Origin: an uncultured Rhodospirillales bacterium
GTDB lineage: Bacteria; Pseudomonadota; Alphaproteobacteria; Azospirillales; Azospirillaceae
Assembly: GCA_903927615.1 (NCBI GenBank)
Contig: CAIYNU010000033.1
Coordinates: forward strand, 1 to 45,434
Length of the DNA stretch: 45,434 nucleotides
Reading direction: 5' to 3'
Both the position numbers and the translations under genes were made by a program. Below are positions 23,864 to 30,782 of this stretch, piece after piece. Within the stretch, counting starts at the first letter, position 1. The number at the start of each line of letters is the position of its first letter. The notes beneath the pieces are model-generated. The model saw only the letters and a program-made list of their open reading frames with translations. It searched no databases and had not been told where the DNA came from.

Positions 23864-26311
23864 CTATCGCGGGAGGGACCGCACGCGCTCCAGGAACGCA
23901 TCTTCAATCTCGCGGACCAGACGCGGGATGTCAAACAACGGACAGGTGTCCCGGTCACGTTCCAGCTTCCGCCTCAGTCCGGCAAGGACCGCGGGTTCAG
24001 CCGCCAGCGCCACCGCCCGATCTTCGTAGGCCCGGAAATCGTTGGTGATCAGTCCGGACAGCCCGGTCGCCCGTAACAGGCTGCCCGCCATCCGCGAGGC
24101 AAAAGTACGCCCCGAGCGGGTCAGCACCGGCAGTCCCATCCACAGCGCGTCGTTGGCGGTGGTACCGGCGTTGAAGGGAAAGGTATCGAGAAACAGATCG
24201 GCCAGCCGGTACCGGGCCAGATAGTCGGGGGGCGAGGTTCGTCCGGCGAATACCAGCCGGGACGGCTCCATGCCCCGCTCGGCGGCGGTGCGGATCAGAT
24301 TGTCCCGCTGCCATTCATTGTCCGCCAGCAGCCACAACACGGCATGAGGACAACGACGCATGATATTCAGCCAAACCGTGAAGATTTCCTCGGTAAACTT
24401 ATAGCTGTTGTTGAAACAGCACAACACCACGGCATCCTCGGGCAGACCCACGTCGGCGCGGGCCGGGCGCGGCCCGATCGGGCGCTGACGATCGCTGACC
24501 TGGAACACGGTCGGCAGATACAGGGGCTTTTCCGCGAAAAAGCGCGCGGATTCCGGGGGCAGCACAAAGCGGTCGGCGATCACGTAATCGACGCCGGGCA
24601 ACGCCGTGACGCCGGGAAACCCCAGATAGGTCACCTGGACCGGCGCCGGCCGTCGGGCCAGGATGCCGGCCCGGCAGCCCGAGGTCAGTCCCTGGAGGTC
24701 GACCAGCACGTCGATTTCATGGCCGGCGATGCAGCGCGCCGCCTGGTCGTCGTCCATCTCGCCGATGGGAATGAAATGATCCATGGCGCGAATCACCCGG
24801 CGCCGCAGGTCCGAGCCATCCTCCCGGGTCCAGCAAAAGCCGTAGACCTCGACCCGCGCCCGGTCGTGGCGTTCCAACAGTTCCACCACCAGCATCGCCA
24901 CCGGATGCATACAGAAATCCGAAGACAGGTAGCCGATGCGCAGGCGCTGATGTCCCCGGTCGCGGCCATCCGACAACGGTTCCGCCGGCGCCACCCGGTT
25001 GCTGACGAATTGTTGCGCTGCGGCAAGCTGACGGGTGGGATCGTCCACCGCGCTCAGCAGCGCCAGGGGCGAAATGTGACGCTCCAGGAACTCCCGCGAC
25101 AGCCCCGCCATGGGCTTGTAGATCGGCCAGGCGCATTGCTTCTGCCGCAGATGAATCCAATGCCAGATGACGTCGGTCTGGGTTGGGTCGAGGGCGAGGC
25201 TGCGGGTCAGCATCGCTTCCGACTCCTGGAACTGCTTCATGATTTCCAGCAGTCGGCCCAGATTGTTGAGCACGGTCAGCGTCAGACTGCGACCGTCGGG
25301 TGTCGAGCCATCCAGGCTGGCCAGAACCTCCCACCATTGCTCCACCGCCTCGGCAGACCGCCCCTGCCGCTCCAACTCGCTGCCGAGGGCAAAGCGCGCC
25401 TGCCCGAAGGCCGGAGCCACCGCCAATGCCTGACGGAACGCCTTTTCCGCTTCCTGGTGGCGCTTCAACGTGCCCAGCGTCACCCCGTAATTGTACCAGA
25501 CCAGATGCGTCAGCGGCGACTGGGCATGCTCCAGCCAGACTTCATACAGGCTGGCCACCAGCCCGTGATTCCCCACCGCGCCCAGACGCTCGGTCACGGC
25601 AATCAGATCGGGAACACCGAGTCGGTTCTCACGGGCCAGGGCGAACACCTTGACCAGCACCTCGGTCGCGGTTTCCGGCCCCGCGGGAGCAGAAGCAGGA
25701 GCAGGAGCAGAAACCGGAACCGGAGCCGGAAAGGCCAGGTTCCGCCAGGCCGCCATCTCGGCCGGGTCGGGATCGGACACGAAGGCCAGCGCCCGGAGCA
25801 CGCAACCGGCCCGGTCGCGATCCACCAGGGGCGATACGAATCCCGCCACGTCCAAAGCCTGGCCCAAGCTGCGCGCGGTGAAACCGGTGCGGGGCGCCGC
25901 CGCCCCGGGTCCGGCAAAACCGCCGCCATACAGCAAATCCAGGGGGTTCAGCGGGCCATCCGCGGCCACGCACACCGCCTGGTCCAATCGATCGGCCGCC
26001 ACCGCTTCGGCCACGGCCTGCAAGTCCAGCACCGCCAGAACCACCACCCCCTGCCCGGTCAGCACGCGCCGGAATTCCGCCAGCGTCGCCGCGACCTCGG
26101 CGGCGGGCCGGCGATCAAGGATGTGGGCCGCATACACGGCATCGACGGTCCCGGTCCCAACCGACGACAGATCGGGCGGGCGGTCCCCGGCCTCGATCCA
26201 CCGCTCCCGCCACAGTCCCGCGGGAAACAGCGGGTGCAAGCCCGCGGCCTTGGCGTCGCCACCGCCCACACGAAGAACGGCTTTGGCCGGAGGGTTAGGG
26301 AAAGCTGTCAC
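23864..26311 (-). CDS. GT41 O-GlcNAc-transferase-like protein with methyltransferase-like and TPR domains
   Basis: An 815-residue protein in three parts. Residues ~10-175 resemble a class I methyltransferase fold (RVGGGDAK, VDAVYAAHILDR, LAEFRRVLTGQGVVVLAVLD), although the glycine motif is weak. Residues ~250-400 are TPR-like helices (LVWYNYGVTLGTLKRHQEAE). Residues ~455-800 are a GT41 catalytic region as in OGT/SPINDLY: RIGYLSSDFCMHP with His469 (OGT His498), LVDLQGLTSGCRAGILARRP, FNNSYKFTEE with Lys638 (OGT Lys842), and ANDALWMGLPVLT. The family transfers GlcNAc or another sugar to Ser, Thr or Asn in cytoplasmic proteins. It is the first gene of the operon with hlyB and hlyD, so the giant secreted protein is the likely acceptor. 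The GTG at 26311 has AAGGA upstream. Confidence 0.9.
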   Translation of the reverse strand: MTAFPNPPAKAVLRVGGGDAKAAGLHPLFPAGLWRERWIEAGDRPPDLSSVGTGTVDAVYAAHILDRRPAAEVAATLAEFRRVLTGQGVVVLAVLDLQAVAEAVAADRLDQAVCVAADGPLNPLDLLYGGGFAGPGAAAPRTGFTARSLGQALDVAGFVSPLVDRDRAGCVLRALAFVSDPDPAEMAAWRNLAFPAPVPVSAPAPASAPAGPETATEVLVKVFALARENRLGVPDLIAVTERLGAVGNHGLVASLYEVWLEHAQSPLTHLVWYNYGVTLGTLKRHQEAEKAFRQALAVAPAFGQARFALGSELERQGRSAEAVEQWWEVLASLDGSTPDGRSLTLTVLNNLGRLLEIMKQFQESEAMLTRSLALDPTQTDVIWHWIHLRQKQCAWPIYKPMAGLSREFLERHISPLALLSAVDDPTRQLAAAQQFVSNRVAPAEPLSDGRDRGHQRLRIGYLSSDFCMHPVAMLVVELLERHDRARVEVYGFCWTREDGSDLRRRVIRAMDHFIPIGEMDDDQAARCIAGHEIDVLVDLQGLTSGCRAGILARRPAPVQVTYLGFPGVTALPGVDYVIADRFVLPPESARFFAEKPLYLPTVFQVSDRQRPIGPRPARADVGLPEDAVVLCCFNNSYKFTEEIFTVWLNIMRRCPHAVLWLLADNEWQRDNLIRTAAERGMEPSRLVFAGRTSPPDYLARYRLADLFLDTFPFNAGTTANDALWMGLPVLTRSGRTFASRMAGSLLRATGLSGLITNDFRAYEDRAVALAAEPAVLAGLRRKLERDRDTCPLFDIPRLVREIEDAFLERVRSLPR

Positions 26312-26522
26312 GAGTCCTTCGACGCAAAATCCAGATCCCGCGTGTGCGGGGCCGATAACACCGTCCAACTTACGCCAAGCCCTCGCCGGCATCAAGGCGC
26401 AGCACCGCAGTGAAGCAGAGCGCAACCCTCGTCGATTGTTCCGGCAAACGAAGACCTGTATCGGAATGATCCCGAGGCCCCCGGGATCAGCAGCGCCGGA
26501 TGGTGATCTGCCGCCGGCTGCC

Positions 26523-26551
26523 TTGCCACCCGTGGTAACTTATGATATGAA
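26523..26551 (+). promoter_or_regulatory. Sigma-70-like promoter of the FliG-FliM-FliN fusion gene
   Basis: TTGCCA (26523-26528) and TATGAA (26546-26551) are 17 bases apart, in the gap between the divergent GT41 gene and the fusion gene. Transcription would start near 26558, after the in-frame ATG at 26547, which supports using the next ATG at 26595. Confidence 0.45.
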
Positions 26552-26594
26552 ATGCCGAGGTGGTACTCAGTTTGCTGACCTGAGGACAGAGTTT

Positions 26595-28451
26595 ATGTCA
26601 TTCGAATCCTGGATAGATCAATATAGCCGAGATCCGGACGATGATGATCATGATGTGCTTAAAAAGCTCAGCAACATTAATCCGCATTTTCTCGCAAAGT
26701 ATCTTTTGAATGAGCATCCACAGACCGTAGCGTTCATATTACTGCATATTAGCAAAAAGCAGGCCTCACAAGTCATATTATGTTTTCCGACTGGCTTTGC
26801 TGAGGAGGTCATCGATCGCCTGCTGTCAATCGATAATATTTCTGACCAGGCCCTGGCCGATATCAAGGAATCACTGAGCAAACATTTCCCGTGGCCGGCC
26901 AGCCGGAGAGTGGTTAAAAATTCCGATGAATTCTGCGCCAGAATTTTGGGTGATATCAAGAATGAGGTGAAAAAGGGCGATCTCGACAAATTTAATGAAA
27001 TCCAGGACCTCTTTGGAGAACCGACTTTTAAAAAAAAACCGAGTAAAATAGACTTCCTGTCGGTCCTGGCCGAGACCCGCGTACCGCCCGGCAGTAATAT
27101 TTTGGAAAATCAGGAGCCGGAAGCGGTCAGAGACGATAATCAGTTCGACGAATTGGTTGATGATGAAATGAATTCGCCCGCACCTCATCACCAGGATGAT
27201 GACAGTAACCCTGGATTGCGCGTTTTATGTAGTGCAGCATTATTAAATTATGAACGACTGCCGATGCTGGAACGTATTTTTGATCACTGGTCTAGCCTCA
27301 TGACCCGCTCGGTCAGTCAGTTGTTATCGATCAACACCAAGGTAACGGTAGAACAGATTTCCTCCCTAAGGCTTTCAGACCATCTGAATAGTATCAATCT
27401 GCCGTCGATTATCGCCGTCTTTATTGTCGATGAATGGGATGGTTACGGGTTGATGCTGGCCGACGATGGGTTGTTTTTTTCGATCATCGACGCCCGTCAC
27501 GGTGGCCATGGCCAGGCTCTGTTCACCCGCGCCAACGGCAGCTATACTGATATCGAGCGCCGGCTTGGCGAGCGCGTCTTTCGGATGGCGATGCAATCGC
27601 TCTCCGAGGCATTTGCGCCGCTCTCCCCCGCAACGTTCACCTTCAGGCACCTTGAAACCAACCCCCGATTCGTCACCATCGCCCGCCCGTTAGCGGCGTG
27701 CGTACGCCTCAAGCTCCGCTTCGAGGTCGACCGATGTTCAGGGCAGTTTGAACTCCTGATTCCTTATCTCACCCTGGAGCCGATCCGGCCGCTGTTACTT
27801 CAGATGTATCCGGGCACGGCCACCAGTCGGGATCGCTATTGGGAACGGGAAATCACGCCGCTGCTGCTGGATGTCCAAGTCGCCGTCACCCTCATGATTC
27901 AGGGCGACGCGGTGCTGTCGCTGGCAACCCTGTTGTCGTTGAAAGCCGGGAGCGTGCTGGTGTTGGAGGATCTGGACTCCGCGTGCATCATCCTGGAGCC
28001 ACCGCTGGCGGGGGTCACCATCGGGTCCCTACGGATCGAGACCGGCAAAATCACCGTCACCCTGCGCAAAAAGGGTCCGGGGGGACTGGACCCTGACACC
28101 AACTCCCGCAATCCATGCGCCATCCAGTGCGACTGGAAGAGACTGTCCAAAGCCGAAATGGTGGAACAACGTCCCGAACTGACCTTCGTTGCGGCGGTCC
28201 CGGAACCCGACCCCCGGATGAGAATGGACATGGCACTGCGCATTTCGCTCGCCACCACCCGGTTGTCGATGGCGCAAATACTGGCATTGGCCGATCAGGA
28301 TTGCCTTCACTTTGGCCGGTGGCCTGGCGGCGAGGCTGATCTTTTGGCCAATGAAGCCCTGATCGCGCGGGCCGAGATGATCGTCATCGAGGAGAAAATG
28401 GCGGCAGTGGTGACAAAAGTGATCGGGCGCGACGGCGCGGCCGGTCCCTGA
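26595..28451 (+). CDS. FliG-FliM-FliN fusion, single-chain flagellar switch-like protein
   Basis: A 618-residue protein joining three C-ring modules. Residues ~21-140 match the FliG middle domain and the start of its next armadillo unit, with the hallmark EHPQ at 40-43 (LLNEHPQTVAFILLHI). The FliG torque helix domain is absent. Residues ~208-410 match the FliM middle domain (LLNYERLPMLERIFDHW, FSIIDARHGGHG). Residues ~418-492 are a first SpoA domain as in FliM, and ~545-612 a second one as in FliN (LRISLATTRLSMAQILALAD, ANEALIARAEMIVIEEKM). The canonical CheY-binding motif is missing; DNQFDELVDD at 181-190 is a faint echo. The 5' third is clearly richer in A and T than its neighbours. GAGGA before ATG 26595 supports the start. 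Role unknown: an alternative switch or a motor brake are possibilities. Confidence 0.85.
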   Translation: MSFESWIDQYSRDPDDDDHDVLKKLSNINPHFLAKYLLNEHPQTVAFILLHISKKQASQVILCFPTGFAEEVIDRLLSIDNISDQALADIKESLSKHFPWPASRRVVKNSDEFCARILGDIKNEVKKGDLDKFNEIQDLFGEPTFKKKPSKIDFLSVLAETRVPPGSNILENQEPEAVRDDNQFDELVDDEMNSPAPHHQDDDSNPGLRVLCSAALLNYERLPMLERIFDHWSSLMTRSVSQLLSINTKVTVEQISSLRLSDHLNSINLPSIIAVFIVDEWDGYGLMLADDGLFFSIIDARHGGHGQALFTRANGSYTDIERRLGERVFRMAMQSLSEAFAPLSPATFTFRHLETNPRFVTIARPLAACVRLKLRFEVDRCSGQFELLIPYLTLEPIRPLLLQMYPGTATSRDRYWEREITPLLLDVQVAVTLMIQGDAVLSLATLLSLKAGSVLVLEDLDSACIILEPPLAGVTIGSLRIETGKITVTLRKKGPGGLDPDTNSRNPCAIQCDWKRLSKAEMVEQRPELTFVAAVPEPDPRMRMDMALRISLATTRLSMAQILALADQDCLHFGRWPGGEADLLANEALIARAEMIVIEEKMAAVVTKVIGRDGAAGP

Positions 28452-28555
28452 ACTTTTCGGCCCTCCCCCCGTCGGTCGGCAACCATCAACCGTGGTTTTC
28501 TGCTCCGCTTCTCACTGGAATGGCCGAAGACCCTATGCCATGATGCTCCGGCCTC

Positions 28556-28600
28556 GCTGGTGATGATCCGGTTGGTGATGATCCGGTTGGTGATGATCCG
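28556..28600 (+). repeat. 15-bp tandem repeat upstream of the tolC leader
   Basis: Three back-to-back copies of G[CT]TGGTGATGATCCG occupy 28556-28600, about 35 bases before the leader ORF. They are non-coding and could be a regulator-binding array or a phase-variable spacer between promoter and leader. Confidence 0.65.
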
Positions 28601-28633
28601 GTCTGCCGAGATCGGGTGAAGGAGTTAACGACA

Positions 28634-28693
28634 ATGCGGTCGGACGGCTGTTTTCACGTCGCGAATTTCGCCGGAACCCCCAAATCGTCATAG
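28634..28693 (+). CDS. 19-residue leader ORF coupled to the tolC-like gene
   Basis: A strong ribosome site (AAGGAG, 28619-28624) is followed at proper distance by ATG 28634 and 19 codons (MRSDGCFHVANFAGTPKSS). Its TAG stop at 28691-28693 overlaps the GTG start of the tolC-like gene as TAGTG. The tolC-like gene has no ribosome site of its own, so its translation is probably coupled to this leader. No run of a single amino acid suggests attenuation. Confidence 0.5.
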   Translation: MRSDGCFHVANFAGTPKSS

Positions 28694-30765
28694 TGCCCGC
28701 CATGCAGGATGCCCAAGCCAGTCCGGGACGCCGGTGTGATGCGGCCGGACGGGCTACGTCTCGGGCGGGTCTGGTGGCCGCTCTGGTGGCGGTGGCGGTG
28801 GCTGTGGGGTGTGCCGTCTCGGGCGGTCCGCCGGCCCACGCGGCCCCGGCCGCGCTACCGACCCCAGCGGCCCCGGCCGCGCTACCGGCCCCAGCGGCCC
28901 CGGCCGTATTGCCGGACCCGGCGGTTACCCCGACCTCGCCGGCGGACGACCGGACGACGCTGGACGTGGTGGCGGTGCGGGTCAGCGGCCACGCCGGCTG
29001 GACGCGGTTCGTGCTGGAATTGTCGCGTTCGGTCCCGTTTCGGATCGAGCCGGGGAGCAACCCGTCCCAGGTGCGCCTTCATCTGCCGAAGCTGAACCAG
29101 ACCGATGACGGTACGGCGCACAACGGCCAGGGCTTGATCCGCGTGTACCGGACCGAACCGGACGGCCCCACCGGATCGATGGAGATTCTGGATGCCACCG
29201 CTCCGATTCGGATCAAAGGCGCCTTTCTGATTCCACCCTCGACCGGACATCGGGCCCGGTTGGTGGTCGATGTGGTGAAAGACGCCGCACCGGCCAACCC
29301 GGCCCCGGCTTCGGCCGCCACGCCGACCGCCGACGCGGCACCCGCGCCGGCCGCGGGACCGGCGGCAAAGCGGCTGGCGCACCGCCCGGTTGATCCGCGT
29401 GACGCCGCCCGGCTGGTGGCCCCGGCCGACGGCGAACCGGTGATCACGCCGATGACGGCGATCACGCCAACCCGGTCGGCGCGCCTGCTCCTGGACGCCG
29501 CGTTGGCCCAAGCGGTCGGCAGCAATCCGACGCTGGGCGCAGCCCGGGCCAATCTGCGCGCGACCGAAGAGGGCCTGACCGGCGCCCGGGCACAGGCACG
29601 CCCTGACGCCGCGCTCACCGCCACCACCGGGCTCGCCCTCAGCAAGGGCGGGATCGCCGGCACCAACCAGCCGAGTTCGGTGGCCAGCGGCACCAGTGCC
29701 GATTGGGTCCGCACCCACCCGCGCAGCGTCGGCGTCTCGGTCAGCCAGCCCCTCTATAAGGGCGGCCAGATCGACGCCGGCATCAGCCAGGCCCGGAATA
29801 CCCTGTCGGCCCAGCAGGCCAGCCTGCTGGACGCCGAACAGACGGTGTTGCTCCAGACCGCCACCTCCTGGCTCGACGTCGCCGCCGATCAGGCGGTCCT
29901 GGTGCTGCTCACCGAGTTTGAAACCTTCCAGAAGCGCGACCTTCGCGCGTTGCAGGACCGCTATCGGGCGGGCGAAGTGACGGCGAGCGACGTCAGCCTT
30001 CAGGAAGCCCAGGTGGCCAGCGCCAGCGCCTCCCGGGTGTCGGGCAAAGGCAGCCTGGAGTCCGATGCCGCCACCTACACCCGACTGGTCGGCGAGCCGC
30101 CGACCCGGTTCAGCTTGCCCCTGCTCGACTATCCGCTGCCGGCCACTCTCGACGAGGCGGTCGGACAGGCCGAAACCGACAACCCCAAAATCATCATCGC
30201 CAAATTCGCGGAAGCGTCGGCCCGGGACGCGGTCGACCTCGCCACCGGCGCGCTGCGGCCCAACCTCAGTCTGGTCGGCAGCGTCAGCCGGAATCTCGAC
30301 CGTTCCGTACCCAACGATTTCAGCAACGACGCCACCATCGGCGCCAACCTGACCATCCCCCTGGACAACGGCACCAATGCCGCCAAAGTCAGGGCGGCCC
30401 GGGAGTCGGTCAATACGGCTCTCCTTTCGGCAGAACAAGCGTCGCGTGTCGCCCGGGAGTCCGCGACCATTGCCTGGAATGTCCTGATGAATGCCCGCAC
30501 GAACATCACGTTCTACGAAAATGCGGTGAAGGCCAATGAACTGGCTGCCAAGGGCATTCGCCAACTGATCGCCATCGGGGCGGCGACCATCATCGATCTT
30601 CTCGGCACGGAACAGGCGCTGCTCAATGCGCGCATCAATCTGATCCGCGCCCACCATGACGAGGCCGTCGGGACGTTCTCGGTCCTGGCCGCCACCGGCC
30701 GGCTGAGACCCGAAACGCTGGGGCTGGCGAGAGCGGACCAAGAGCAGACCGCGCGGGACCAGTAA
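28693..30765 (+). CDS. TolC-like outer-membrane channel with N-terminal AMIN-like domain
   Basis: A 690-residue protein. A signal-like segment (about 25-50, LVAALVAVAVAVGC then AHA) is followed by an Ala/Pro-rich tract and a beta domain (about 89-196; VAVRVSGHAGWTRFVLELSR, ending RARLVVDVVKDA) like the AMIN domains that bind cell wall. The TolC efflux-channel region spans ~258-680, with two repeats containing helices such as LLDAALAQAVGSNPTLGAAR and VSVSQPLYKGGQIDAGISQA, and the second copy NLTIPLDNGTNAAKVRAARE. TolC proteins form the outer-membrane exit of type I secretion, so this should complete the HlyB-HlyD exporter. It is followed after 17 bases by the second GT41 gene. Start at GTG 28693 is favoured because of the TAGTG coupling; ATG 28702 is an alternative. 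Confidence 0.9.
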   Translation: MPAMQDAQASPGRRCDAAGRATSRAGLVAALVAVAVAVGCAVSGGPPAHAAPAALPTPAAPAALPAPAAPAVLPDPAVTPTSPADDRTTLDVVAVRVSGHAGWTRFVLELSRSVPFRIEPGSNPSQVRLHLPKLNQTDDGTAHNGQGLIRVYRTEPDGPTGSMEILDATAPIRIKGAFLIPPSTGHRARLVVDVVKDAAPANPAPASAATPTADAAPAPAAGPAAKRLAHRPVDPRDAARLVAPADGEPVITPMTAITPTRSARLLLDAALAQAVGSNPTLGAARANLRATEEGLTGARAQARPDAALTATTGLALSKGGIAGTNQPSSVASGTSADWVRTHPRSVGVSVSQPLYKGGQIDAGISQARNTLSAQQASLLDAEQTVLLQTATSWLDVAADQAVLVLLTEFETFQKRDLRALQDRYRAGEVTASDVSLQEAQVASASASRVSGKGSLESDAATYTRLVGEPPTRFSLPLLDYPLPATLDEAVGQAETDNPKIIIAKFAEASARDAVDLATGALRPNLSLVGSVSRNLDRSVPNDFSNDATIGANLTIPLDNGTNAAKVRAARESVNTALLSAEQASRVARESATIAWNVLMNARTNITFYENAVKANELAAKGIRQLIAIGAATIIDLLGTEQALLNARINLIRAHHDEAVGTFSVLAATGRLRPETLGLARADQEQTARDQ

Positions 30766-30782
30766 TCCGGGATTGTGGTCAG

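Noticed and set aside
24344-26413. Long plus-strand frame opposite the first GT41 gene
   Set aside because: It is rich in Gln, Arg, His and Gly with no domain; the minus-strand frame carries all GT41 motifs.
25650-26594. In-frame upstream extension of the FliG-FliM-FliN gene
   Set aside because: It runs antisense through the GT41 gene; the ribosome site and promoter place the start at 26595.
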